A stretch of 64,000 nt of DNA from Onchocerca volvulus (lineage: Eukaryota; Nematoda; Chromadorea; Rhabditida; Onchocercidae): NCBI GenBank assembly GCA_000499405.2, contig HG738138.1, forward strand, positions 13,269,208 to 13,333,207, written 5' to 3'. Position numbers and translations under genes: made by a program. Positions 47,248-60,262 of this stretch are shown here, one piece after another. The notes beneath the pieces were generated by a model. It saw nothing but the letters and a program-made list of their open reading frames with translations, was not told the DNA's origin and searched no databases. The first letter of the stretch is position 1. Every line of letters begins with the position of its first letter.

Positions 47248-49260
47248 CGAATCATATGAAAGGATGAATGATGAATGGACGCGCATCTGCACACCACTAA
47301 TGCCAACACAAATCTCACACACTTCACGTTCGCACGTCATTAGCAAAACGAACCTAAACCAGCCAACCAACCTTTTGAACGCCTTGCCGATAGCGTCGCG
47401 CTGCCGCAGTAAATTGTTGGAGGGCTCATTGTACGGTTTATTGCGTTTCCTGTGGTTTCTATCATTGTCTGCGTAGTAATCAGCAGATGTTCACGAGACT
47501 GATCACGTATAATCAGTCATTAATGACGAGCAGTGATTAGTAATATTCTCATTGATGCAGTATAAATGCTTAATTTGTTTCTCGATGCAGAGAAGTCACT
47601 TCTTCAAGTCGAGAAGCATTCAACTTGTCGTGCACTGTTTCTCAGTGGTGCATGCGCCACAGCAATGAAGCGTGTCTCTTCACTTGCCCATGCATCACTT
47701 ATCAAATACCAAATCTTCACTTTCCTTCTTGTTGACAGTGAGTGATCTTTGGAACATATAAATCGAATACATCCATATTGGGAAGGGGATGATCTTCGAG
47801 ATCCACTTCGTTCCTGTTCGTGTGTATGTAATTTATATCATTTTTGATAGAAAACTTCCGACCAAACGTGAAGAAGAAAGGAATGTGTTCTTCAGAGAAG
47901 TAAACATTTCCCTATTCTTTACAAGACATTGTTGTACTGAAAAAAAAATCTTATCATCGCTGCATAGTAGAGTAACAATCAAAATAGTCCAAAATTTTAT
48001 GCGGTATCCTCTGTAAACCAGCGAAATGCATAGGAAAAAAAGTCATAGTAGTACCAATGAAAAACACAAAAACAGCTATTATCATAACATTATCAAAAGA
48101 AATTCAGATCTTAATTTGGTACGTATAATTATCGCCAGAATCTACCCTCTTTGACCTTTTTAGCATTAATTTGTGATTTTGTAAAAGCTATATCAATGTT
48201 CTCATTATTGATGAGAAAAGAAAATCATGTTTGTGCAACGGTTTATTGAGGTATATATTTCAAGCTTATTTAGCAAGAACTATGAATCTTTTTTTTTTTT
48301 ATTGATGATAAAGCTGTTTTAAAAATTTACGAACAAAAACTGCAACACAACCTAATTTGGATAGTATACGTTTCTAGTATCTAAAAATTAAACCAAATTC
48401 CTATTACATTGAACCTCTGATGGGGTGGGTCGGTTCAAAAAATCCAAAAAACCAAATCATATTGAAGTCTAATTAACTTGAACAAGCAATATCCTATGCA
48501 GAAAAACGCAACGTTAAATACATAATTGAAAGGTCAAAAAATATTAGGTTACCAAAATCTTACTCAAGAAATTTTACATCAAAATAAGTTTTATTGTAGT
48601 TTAAACCCTGCGGATGCTTTTCTATACATAAATGGTATCGTCCCAGTATCAGTTACTTGGATGGCAAGAACTTAATACGAGTAATATCCGCTATTCTAAT
48701 TGTAGAGTATTGGTGATGTCGTTGATTACGTTAGGTTTTTTGCTTGGTGCTACATTCATTAAACTGCTTAATGATATTTTTACCGAAATTTCCAGAGTTG
48801 CATATCATATTTGTTTAAAATCAAGTAGGAAGCTTGTGACTAATTCAATGATTTATATCTCTGACTCAATCAAATTATTGGACAACAAATATAGTGCTTG
48901 AAGTTTAAAATGTATATTTAAAAATTAGTCCAAGTGAGTTTCCCATTAGAGTATTTAAAAAAGGAACCATTTTTTCAATGATCATTCCATCTTACAGAAC
49001 GTCTTCATATGAGCTGTGTAAGCAGTTCTTTAGTCGTTCAATAAAACTCTTATCAATCAAAGGCCAAGTAAATTATTTGTCGTAATGATAGCAGAATGTT
49101 TTGCCTTTGAATCATTATTGCGACTTATATGTAGATAATTGGAGCTTTTTCTGATGTAATGTAATAAATCGCCGATAAATATTTGTATGATACATGATTT
49201 TATCATTTCCGGTGGGAAGCTTGAAAGTTTTCTATGTTTAATATATTTCTGAAAGTTAGT
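47248..49260. other. intergenic region between C3G and the MFSD12-like gene
   Basis: Both neighbours run on the minus strand, so this holds the C3G 3' UTR and the MFSD12 promoter. A minus-strand AATAAA at about 48590-48595 may serve C3G. An 89-codon plus-strand open frame at 48632-48901 has no recognisable product. No gene is supported. Confidence 0.5.
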
Positions 49261-52200
49261 TCATCTGTTTTTTCGCATTCGCGGTTTGATTGATTCTGAA
49301 AGATCCCAGATCTCATCTTCACTCAGATAATTGTTGAATCCATTAAAGAACTGAATAATCTTTTCATCCTTCTCTATCGAGTAATTCCTGCAAAATATGT
49401 TTATCGTTTACCCAAACTATTATATTTTTGATAAACAAAACTTCATCTTTGTGAATCCGAAAGAATGATAACAATCAATTATATGCAGCCGATGATAGCC
49501 CTTTATATTCTGTGAGCATGAAGGAGATAGAAATAAATAATACTGGTCCTATGAAATCATAGCTTTACCAGCTTTTGAAACATCGAATGCTGTCCAGAAT
49601 TGCAAACTGTTGCCATCTTTTGCCATAGTTTAAGAGATTCTTTCTACCGTTGCTTTGTTCTGGTGGAAGATAATCACTGTTCCCGATATGTACAAATGTT
49701 AGATCTTGCAGAACAAGACCGCTGGAAAATTATCTTTTGAGGTATAAGAGTTGTAATAATGCAAAATGGAAAATGGCCAACTTTTCCCGTCTAATTTAAT
49801 CTTTGAGAATTACTACTGAAATTACTTTAGATTCGAACAGAAGTATATTTATTTCCAGGAACAAATAGCATATTATATGTTAAAAAGAAAAGCTTTGAAA
49901 ATGGAAACTTACATGTAAGGCAAACATGGAGGACGGCTTTCGCCTAGCAATGTGCGATAATTTTTGAAAGAATGTGAGCTGTCCATAACAACTGAGTGTT
50001 CTTTCAAGAGATCGGTGATATGTTTGGACCAATCTAATCTCCGAATGGGACCCGAATCTAGCGCTGATAAGATCGCCAAATATGAGTTATAATTGCCCAC
50101 AATTCGCAAATGCTGCAATTAGGAAAAGAAAAACCTAATATTTTGAAATTCGAAGGTAAGCAATGATATCTTTTCGCAAAGATTAAGCTTACTTACTGGA
50201 TAGATTACTCAATTTATTGATTCCAGTTTTGATTTAAATTCCAGGGTCCAGAAGGGAATAATTTACATTGCTAGTGTGATATGAAATCTTGAGATTTCTA
50301 GTTTTTCTTGCTACTTAATTGCAGATACACCAAGACATTCCTATAAGATATGTGTTGAGCACAGTCATAACAAGTCCTATCCCGTGATATACTCACCTCT
50401 ATTTCTGTGCTTTTCTACCGAATTTCTAGAAGCCATCGAATGATCTTTTTTGCCTTGTGGATAGCTCAAGAAATAGCATAATCAGTTTCGATATCTTCGT
50501 GACTTCGACATCTCTTACTCATATTTGGTGGGCAGTTCTGACGAGATGTCGAAGTGGCACGTTAAGTATGGCTCTGTCCATCACCATTACTCTCAAAATC
50601 TTTTTTTCCTCAGCGGACTTTTTTAAATCTTTTTTATTCATTTTATATCAATATGATTTACTTCCTTTAGCAATCTCAGCGGCATGGTTTCTCCGATGAA
50701 GTACTGAGGAAACAAAACAAAGCGGTGAGAATTTCGCACTTCATTGCCTTCTGGCTTAGACATGTTCCATATTAATATCTTCTTCGTAAGGCGGTAGACA
50801 TTTTGTTGCTCAGTGATCGATAAAGGAAAAACGTTCCATCGGTAGCTTGTAGCTGATATGAAAGAATGTCAATACACAATTTGAATAAATTTCCATAGAT
50901 TTTTTTTTCCAGATCATCCGCAAACATGTTTTCAAGGCTGATAACGCTAGAATGGTTTAGCAGTAATAGCATCAGTTTTCCCTCCAGTACTTCATGCTTT
51001 CTCTTTCGGCCACGTTAAAAAAAGTAGTCACTGACGTCCTATAATTTTATTGTCAAGCTTCCCCTTCAACTTTCTTCTGATCAATTTACGGAGCACAGAA
51101 TATTGCACATTCGAGTTGTGATCTCTTTCTATAGTGCTTCTCCTCTCAAAATATTCAACGCTTCCCCGATCATCGAATGCAGTCTTCTTGATTCCTGTTA
51201 GCTTTTTCACATGCTCAAAGAAGTTTTCATCGATGGTGGGTTGTCATCGTTAGTCACTATGTAGTGAGAAACTTCAACCTAATGTTACTCGTTAGTGGAA
51301 TTTGTATTTTTTTGTCATTATAGCAGTGGTCGCCTTCTTTTTGGATGAGAATACGGCGGAAGAGATGCTCATTGGCATGCATCACTTGTTTAATAATTTA
51401 ATCGACTACCTATGTTTGCATTCGATACAATTCAAATTTATTTTTGTTTCATTTTTATTTCTTATTGAATCACGTCTTACTGATACAGCTTGTTGACCTT
51501 CATCACTGATGTCATTTGATCATCTCTATCGTTTGTTCCCGAATTCTAATCTTTCTAAAATACCATTCTTTCGGACTTTTCATCATTCCAAGTTTCGTAG
51601 TAAAGCTAAGAGTAATGTGTCAATCTAAACAACTCCAGAAGTTTTGGCATTATCTAACTAGAAAAGAAGAAGCAAGTATATTCATTAGCAGCGAACATAA
51701 TTGAGTGAAACCGATTTTCTAAGATTACTTGATGTCTACAATAAATTTTTCCTACAGCATTTTTTCATCTTTTAACAGCTCTCAAAAAAAGGGTAATCAT
51801 TATTCACCAGATTAATTAATTTCCATCCTTCGACGCGCTTCGCACAGTCAAGGATGTCGCTAGATGTGCGACTGTGGAGAAGATGGTTGATAGGGTTCTT
51901 CCCTCGACCTGCAATTATAGGTGCGTGCTGGAAATCGAATCTGGCCTTAATGCCGACATGGTAGGACCTGAGATTTGGTAGGAATCTCTCACGATGGAAT
52001 TACACTTCCCGTTAGGGAACGATCAGTTTATCAGGATACTGAAACCCATTTTTTGTGACTGCTTTAGCTTTTTATCACAGCTTCCCATCCATGTTATTTC
52101 TAGAATGTCTTTAAATAAGATAATGAATCGCCAGATGTTGCTTAAGTTATTTTACAAGCCAAAGTGATGCACTTAATAACGGTAAATTCCTTTCACGATC

Positions 52201-55200
52201 TTCTTAAAGCAAATTTGTAACATATGTAAATTCTGAAAGGTTAGAAGTTATGAATTACAAGGAAAGACACCTTCATTATCTTGATAAATTTCGACATCAT
52301 TTTTTCACGTGTTTTTTGATCACTTGATGTCAAGACTAGAGTTCGGACCCAGTACGAGACCTGAAACAAATCCCTTGTAAAAAAGAATGAAATTTATGAA
52401 ATTCATGGTACTCTTAATTTTTTATTAGAAAAACTTCTGGAGCTTTCAGAACACGAGTTATTGATCGACTGAAATCTCAAAATCCACACTGTCATTTCCC
52501 ACAAATAATACTCAAAAAGATTAATGAATGTGATAGCGTTAATAAAAATTTTCTTAACTTGTTAAAATGTTCGGTAAAACGACACAAGTTTGGACTTTTT
52601 TTCTCGTTTTGTTCTTGTGCCCACCAAAGCATTTCAGCTGGCTGAAAGTACCATTTGCTGGTGACATGAAGTTCTTCACTGCACAAAAAATCTTGTTAAA
52701 ATTTCTGGAACTATAAGTGTAAGTATGTAGAATTTCTGTTTTAAGCAGAATAAATGCATCCTCATGCTTCTATTCTTCAAGATCATAATTGAAGTTGAAA
52801 ATTTCACCTCAATCATGTGGAACAATTCTGCATCTAAATAAGTTATTTGTTTGGCGATAACTGCGGAGCGGACATCAAAAATTGTTATATGCCTAAAAGT
52901 AGAAGACGTTACACATGAATTGTGCAAAAAATAAAAAGAGTGAACGTATACCTCGAGCTCAAGCTTCTCATATTAATTTGCTCTTTTGATGCCGCTTTGA
53001 ATTTTTGTGTTGATTTTAGATCCATTCGTGACATTAGTCTTTTCCTGGAAGCATATCTCGAAGAAATCACAATAATGTTTCATCATTGCCTGGAATTTCT
53101 CTGTTATCCACTGTATGATTATAAAAATTGTACAGAATAAACCTTAAAATCCTTGCGAATGTGTAATTTCCCTCTTTAACAAGGCGACTTATGAATTTTG
53201 TTATTAGATGAATAAGTTCCCGCGTTTGTTCCACTGCGCACAACTCATCAACCACTCGTACCAACATTGAAAAAGTTTGACGAGCCACTTTCACCGACTG
53301 CTGTTCTTTTATGGTACACATGTACAAATATCTGAACAAGTTGTAGCTTCTAAAAAATGTGAAATATATGAAATCTTGAGATACATCAGCGGACTATTTT
53401 TTGATAATGTGTAGTAAATCATGACAGAAAGAGGTTTTTTACTGAACACATTATTCCCAACAAGTTTAATTAGATGTACAACTATTATTTCGATTATTAA
53501 ATCGAAGAAATGAACTGTTCTAACTCATACCTTTTAATCAGTTTCTGGATGAGTTCATCCGACTCGACAAAGCTGCGATAGGTTGTGAGAAAAGCCTCTT
53601 GATAAAGTAATGATCCTGATGGCTGAGTTGCAAAGGCAATCAGCGCGTCTTTAGGTCCACCACGAACCTAAAAATGAATTGCAATATGGAAATAAAAAGA
53701 GGCTTTTGTACAATAATTATACTGCGATATGAACAAAGCTAGCTTACTTCTTTGGGTTTAGAAACCGCATCATGTGCTCGTAGCACTAGCCAGTCTGTCA
53801 CATCAACACATTCCAGAATTTCTGGACTCTCCGAAGGTGCCAGTGGAATTGTTTCTCTAGCGCCGACCTCATTCTGTAGTAAATACTTGCTAACAATCCG
53901 CGAATTATGTTTTTGATGTCGAACTTTTCAAATATTCAAATTTCCGAAAACAAAAATTGAAAATTATCTCAAAACCTAGCTCAGTATTCTATTACGACGT
54001 TAATTAGCAACAAGTGGGCAGTCTTGAAATGAGTACTAGAATGATACCGCGTGTAATCCGAATTTCCGATTGTTAAAATATTAATTAAAAGGAGTGACTA
54101 AGCAGCCAATATCAAAGCCTTTTTCGTAGGGCCGATATACGCCAATGATTATCAGAAGAAATACTGAAGTAAAGCAGTGGGAAAATCAGACTTAAATGAG
54201 TGACAATGATTGAAATTTCAGGGCAATTCTTCCTGCCTAAAGAGAAGAATTACTGCATGAAATAAGCCAATATTTCATGATATACAATTTCATAGGAATA
54301 TGCAATATAAATTTAAAAAGATAAAATGAAGAGGATCCTTTTTCCTTTATACCTCATCCATATATCGTCTTGGTAGCATAATTCTGTCAGTTTCAGTGTA
54401 TTGTAACAGTTGACTCAAATCGGAGAAGTTCTGATTTGACACTGCTGCTCCTGCAGAAAAAAAATTCGTGCTACGGAACTGAGAGAGTAAATTAAGATTG
54501 AAATGAAATAAACTTTTTTATTGATTTGCCAATATAAAACACTAAGGAATTTTCGCACATTTGCGACCATATTAAACCGGATAGATGATACAAAATACAG
54601 AGCGAAATTGAGAAAGGAAACAGAATGAGGGGATGAATGAAATAATAAGGTAATCTGAAATGAGAACAAGCGAACTGGATAATGAAAATTCGAATGAAAT
54701 CCTTTTTTTGTACTGTTCTTCGTGGTAGCGTAAATTATTGTTCAACACGATGTATGAAGCAAGTGTTGAGCCCTTGAAAAAGTCATCGTGATCTTCGCTT
54801 TTGTTTCCAAAAGTCTGCAATTTCAACCTTTTAATTTTAGGTTAGTTTATTCAATGAATCTTAACTTATCCACACATATCGAATAAAATGGAGAAATATA
54901 TGAGGATTCAACTAGCAGCACTGTACTATATTGGTTATTATTTAGTTCTAATCAACAAACAATGAGATGCATAAGTTTATACAAATCACCTGCATATACT
55001 GAATAACATGACGCTGCTTTGGTGGGATCGGGGGTGAGGATGTTGATTCGGTGAGACCCATTTTTACCGTGCTATGCTCTTCGTAAGAACCACTTCCATG
55101 ACGATCCAATAACTTAACATCCTAAATACAATTAACTAACATTGAGTTTTGCATGAATAATTAACTTGAATTGGTCCGACTTGATATTAATTATTTCTCA

Positions 55201-58185
55201 TCTATTACGGACTAATTTAAACTCGGAACATTCCTATATAATTTATTACATTACCTTAAAAGTCTCCACTTGTCTGGCATTTAGCTCACTTCTATCAATT
55301 TTCTGCGCAGCATCGTCTGAAATGATTTTCCCATTCTTCTTCGCTGTCTTCGACACTTTTCTGAAAAAATTCTGAACTAACAATAAAAATTGGACATTTT
55401 TGAATTTACATAAAACTTGTTTATTCTTGAACTAAAACTTCCATAAAAAAAAATACATATATACTGATGATTTACTGGGAAACGGTATCTGTATGCTGAA
55501 CACTTTTGATCTTTTGTGAGATGCATTCATCCAGATTTGGATTATCTGTCGTCTTCCGCGAATCATTCAAACATCGAGCTCCATTCAAGTGATTATGCCT
55601 GAATGAGTTTCGAGGTGTCGTGAAAAAATCATCAATTGCCAGATCATCATTGAACGAAGTGCTGCCGTCATTAAAGGTATTCACGATCTCATCACGTCCA
55701 TTACTATGTGATCGCACTGTTACCTGTATCTTTTCATTACTTCATTTATGAAGAATTTCAATTAAATTTAAAATCATAAATTAACCATAAAACAATAACG
55801 GAAAATAAACGATTCTGATTTAAAGGTAAATTCAAATTATTAAAAGTGGAAACTGGAATTGAGGTCTCAAATACCTGTTTACTGTTCTGTTGCATATTAA
55901 ATGTCCTCGTTTTTCGTGTCCTTATTTCACTACCATCTGACAACCGCTGAACTTCTTCCTCACAAGTTTTCGTATCCTTTTTCTCTTCTCGTTCTTCCCT
56001 AAAATTGCGGAAAAAATTGAAGCTTTATTAAATTACGCAATTTATCAGATTTGTTGAGTTCTAATACTTATAGTTTTAATACTTTTTTTCGTGAACAATA
56101 TCCAAGTCATCCTCGTCACTATCTTCGTTTCCAATCTGCGGAAAAACTGGTTCAAATTTTGTGACTTGATGAAGATTCAGCTGTGCCAAGAGGTCATCGA
56201 GGCTTTGATCCAACAAACTGACATCAGTGATCCCTTCAAAGAAGTGAATCATAAATTTAAAGTTTAAAATAGCTAAAATGATCGGCTTAAATACGCATTG
56301 CACTAATTTTCTAAATCACAATATAATATTTATTGATTTCGGAAATATAATATTAAACAGAACTTTCATATCAAATTAACTAAATTTCTATTCAGTTTCA
56401 AGCTACCAACCTAATTAAATCGACAAAGAATATTCACTTAATGGCTGAACAAAAACCTGACCTTGTCTTCTTTAAGGAATAGAAACGGAATTTTACATTT
56501 CGTATCTCTGTAGCTCCCTTTTAAAAGAACAATTTTTGACCGAATACTGCCAAATTATTTAACATTTAATGCTAAATATTCCTTTCTAATTTGTGTTGCT
56601 GGATAAGTTAAAAAAGAAATTCGAAAAGAAACTTGTCAACACTTAATTTAGAGACGAACTTGCATCAGCATTAGATGTAGTGTGAAAGCCCGAATTATTT
56701 GGTTCTACCGATGTGCTGTGATTTTTCTCACGAAATCCGACAAGATTAATATGCTCATGCTTTGAACTAGTTTCATGTGGTTTTTCATCGATTTCCGTTA
56801 CAGCCTGCAAATTATTAATCTTTTAGCTAAATAGCTGAATATGAGCAAATTCTCGAATAATTCTTTATTTATTGTCGAGCATTGCTGAAAAGCATTAGCT
56901 ATAAGCTTCAAACATATCTAGAAGATACTGCCACATATTAGCAGAAGGGAACCAAGCAGTACATCGATTGACACCTAACAACCAATAAATTAATAGTGAT
57001 GATAAGATGACTGACAGCATATGTCTCTTTGAGGAGGTCAGTGAACAATTATTTTCGAAGCACTATTGCATATTCTTTACTTGTAACCAAAACAGCATTC
57101 TAATAAATAATTATGAAATCTCGATAAATTAGTTTGTAGAAAACTTAATGATTATACCTGAATTTGTTTCTTAGATTTTTTCTCCAGAAATATTAGATAA
57201 AATCCGCAAACCTTCAGAAGCTCGGTAGCCAGACGTGCTCCTTTACTTCCATCGCTTTCCGAGCTTTCTGGCTGTGCAACATTATCAACATCGTCATAAA
57301 TGGCACTTGATAAGATTTTATTTTCGACCCAATCCAGTAATGCTATTAGAGTATCCTGGAAAATAGATTTCATCATAAATGAAAGTTTTGAAGTGTTAGA
57401 TTTCATCCTAAATGAAAGTTTTGAAGTGCAAAGTTCGAAGGTAGTTCGAAAGCTATGAACTCATTTCAGACCATATGTGCATAATTAAACAAGCAGTAAA
57501 CTGATAAAATGGGTAGACTAACCTGGACATAAGGTGCAGGATATTTTAATGTTGCTATGTAGGAAAGAACCGCATCAAAAACGGCACTGGCACTACCAAT
57601 AAGTACTTCAAACTTATCAGTACGTATCACTTCATGAAGAAACTGTATTGAAACTTCAATTTCTTTTATTGGTTTCTTCATCGGTGCAGAAGCAGCGTTT
57701 GAACTTTGCTGATGCCAAATAATACAGTTATATATTTTCCTAGCGTCATAAACATTCGATACTATGAAATAACGAAAAGAATACAGAAGCAAAAATATCA
57801 AAACTGTCACATCGATAACAGCCTACCAGCAGTTATAATTACTTAACTATCGTTGGCGTTTCCAGAAAAAAGGATGTATTAAAAATAAATAATTCTGGAA
57901 ACCTATCACTGATTTCATATCTCACGGAATTTTTACTACTTGTGTTGAACTATGAATTAAAATATTCAAAAAAACTCAACGGAGGGAATAATAGTAGGAT
58001 GTAAATGCACATATTTCAATATTAAGTTTATTAATCAGGAAATCAGTTAAATAGGGAGAACTGAAAAAGACTACTAAAAATCATCTATTTTAACTTACGA
58101 TCGAAAATGCAGCTGTGTCGGATGCCCTCCGAAGTGGCATACTGGAAAATTTTGGCTCGTTATGAGAAATTGTATTGAGTGATGG
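49261..58185 (-). CDS. RAPGEF1: C3G/RAPGEF1-type Rap guanine nucleotide exchange factor
   Basis: C3G is recruited by Crk adaptors and activates Rap1, controlling adhesion and cytoskeleton at the membrane. Supported exons 5' to 3': 58185-58099, 57708-57523, 57355-57158, 56804-56656, 56217-56083, 55998-55875, 55723-55476, 55360-55255, 55121-54990, 54814-54676, 54450-54353, 53873-53748, 53667-53531, 53349-53143, 52892-52808, 52641-52558, 52360-52271, 50112-49913, 49721-49569 and 49387-49261, in all 936 residues plus TGA. The N-terminal helical domain includes VLIGSASAVFDAVLSYI. A proline motif SPPIPPKQRHVIQYMQ matches the C3G Crk-SH3 site region. REM includes EAFLTTYRSFVESDELI and MLVRVVDELC. 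The CDC25 core has YLDAELFHMIE, WAQEQNEKKSPNL, NYNSYLAILSALDSGPIRRL, LVLQDLTFVHIGN and GKRWQQFAILDSIRCF. The initiating exon is missing, the 56656/56217 junction has an alternative, and one junction (52558/52360) is not canonical. Confidence 0.9.
50113..52270 (-). other. large intron of C3G
   Basis: A 2.16 kb intron interrupts the CDC25 domain between FIKIMK and HLRIVG. It carries a GC-richer island at 51821-51979, open on both strands, and a 39-codon minus-strand frame near 50520-50650 (MNKKDLKKSAEEKK...) that looks protein-like but is unidentified. These could be relics of a transposon. I cannot name one. Confidence 0.55.
57364..57429. repeat. 33-bp tandem duplication in C3G intron
   Basis: Two nearly identical 33-base units (TAGATTTCATCATAAATGAA and onward) lie immediately upstream of the C3G exon at 57355. 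They differ at only a base or two, suggesting a recent duplication beside a splice acceptor. Confidence 0.85.
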
Positions 58186-59927
58186 CTGAAAAGTAATCTG
58201 AAGTGTTGTTAACACAAACTTTTCACATTTTTATTACACTTTTTGTTGGCCTTTCGTTCGGTGCAAAAGAACGTCAAAAAGAGTCTATATATCTGTAGTT
58301 GCAGTACGATTAACACTAAAGCATTCTTTTATTAAATAATAACCGTAAAAAACTTAAAAATCGATGTGGATTTTAACAACTGTCGGTAGCAATGATAAGT
58401 TCCACTGTTGAAAGAAATTTGTAGCCGAGTCATTCATGAGAAAATGAAATAGCGCGGATAAAAAACCGAATATTTTTATCTCAGAAATTGGTGAGAGTAT
58501 ACAAAGAAAAGTGAGTTAGAATTAATCGTTTTAACTGAGTATAAGTTTCGTTAAGAAATTAAAAGTAGACGAAATATTCTAAATATTCTGGTAGTTGCAA
58601 ATGATTTGGCTGTTTAAATGCTTGCAACTAAATCAAAATCTAGAAACCCAAAAATGATAGTATGAATTTTAAATTTGAAACTAAAATTTAAATTAATTTC
58701 AATTGATGATGCGATCATGCAGACCATAATATTAGTATGACAATAATTGTAATCAAATTGAATGTAGAAGTGAATAATTAAAAGAGATCAGAAGTTAATG
58801 GGAAAATAATGGCAATAAAAATTTTTTATCGAGAATAAATTAATAGGCTGATACTCAAAAAAAAAAAAAAAAACATTATTTTCTTAAAGTATAAGATTCG
58901 AATCTTCAATAATCCCGTGGACATGATACAAATAAGAGTATGATGCTTCAATTAGTTGGAATTTGCTGAGGTTGGGGGGAATTAGATGTATTAAACCATA
59001 ATTACGGTGACTTTTAATTCCGTTTTCTTGTAGCGTCGAATTTCATGCCATAAACGCCGATTATCTGATCTGAATAGGCTTCACTATACTAAGTTACTTC
59101 ACCAATATTTCTAATTACTCGCTAATTAGCTTATTCTTGATTCCTATTTTTCAAGTATTTCAGAATATATCGAAATTTTTAAATAAAATTTCTTCCATAT
59201 TCTAATATTATCAAAACATATTGTATTAATATATAGACATCAATCATAAGTAAATATAAGTAATATTTTTGAATTATATTATTATTTAACTACAATTTCT
59301 TAATAGATAGAACTGGCCTGAAATGTCGATTACAACTGCGATAAAATCCATTAAAGAAAGACCATGTAACAAGTTAAGTATCGATTGGTTTTCGAAATGG
59401 ATCATATAAGAAAAAGCAAAAATGCATAAAAGAGAAAAAGAATTGTTTCCATCATCGAACACTTTCTGCTGTAACACCGAACAAATATGCTGTCTTTAAG
59501 CAAACAAATAGTAAAAACCGTTTATTTTAATCTATTCGTTAACCTGACCATCGATGACTCTTCAATTTATGGATCTACTTATTAGACAATACGACGGATA
59601 TGGTAAGCATGATTATTCAGATCAGAAGGCAACAAAACCTGGGTGAAACTCAATATTAATCCTTCAAAGGTAGTAACTCTCTCAACAGGATGCATTATTC
59701 TACTGTATCCCGATTGTATACAGATGAAAAGAAAACCATAAAACAACTTTTATCAGAAAATAGTTTGTCTAAATTGAAATTATACTGAAGGTCGAAAGAT
59801 TGCAAAACTATCAGTCCGGCTAGAAACATTTTATAAATTACCCGGAATTCTCGAAATGCATCTCGAACTTCGAGTAATCGACTGCGAAGAGAAAGAGAAA
59901 TCTATGCGGAAGACCCAAACTCTATAC

Positions 59928-59964
59928 CAAAATCAAAATCGTTTTTAAACGGAGACTCAAACAT
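59928..59964 (-). CDS. possible first coding exon of C3G
   Basis: On the minus strand a strong acceptor, TTATTCGTTTCAG, is followed directly by ATG and twelve codons (MFESPFKNDFDF), then a GTATAG donor in phase 1. An ATG placed right at an acceptor is typical of trans-spliced first exons. The next firm exon (58185) needs phase 0, so an unfound exon would be required between them. Speculative. Confidence 0.25.
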
Positions 59965-59986
59965 CTGAAACGAATAAGGATAATAG

Positions 59987-60262
59987 GTAAACAATTTTAT
60001 TTCAATAAGCGCCGAAGACAATATACCGCTAATAAATATCAAATCTTCATCTGTCCACAACTACTCATCATTTTTTCGAAACTTATCGAAGGATCGAATA
60101 CCATTTGATAATTGCAATACTACCAATAAGAAGGAAGATATTGAAGAGAGGGAATCACGCAGCGTACGTTATCTATCCAGTAACATCGAAATTAGGTATC
60201 GAGAGCAGAAGAATGGGATAGGATTATTCAATAAGCATGTTCGCTCCTTTAATTGGTGTTAG
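59987..60262 (+). other. 91-codon open frame without start codon
   Basis: This plus-strand frame has a coding-like, charged composition (for example NKKEDIEERESRSVRYLSSN) and ends in TAG. It has no ATG, so it would have to be an exon. A possible upstream partner lies in another frame at 59837-59932, joined by a GTTTTT donor and an ATTTCAATAAG acceptor at 60009, but the partner's own acceptor is poor. I do not recognise the product. It may be chance. Confidence 0.2.

Noticed and set aside
48632..48901. 89-codon plus-strand frame beyond the C3G 3' end
   Set aside because: No family similarity that I can see, and it lies where the antisense C3G 3' UTR is expected.
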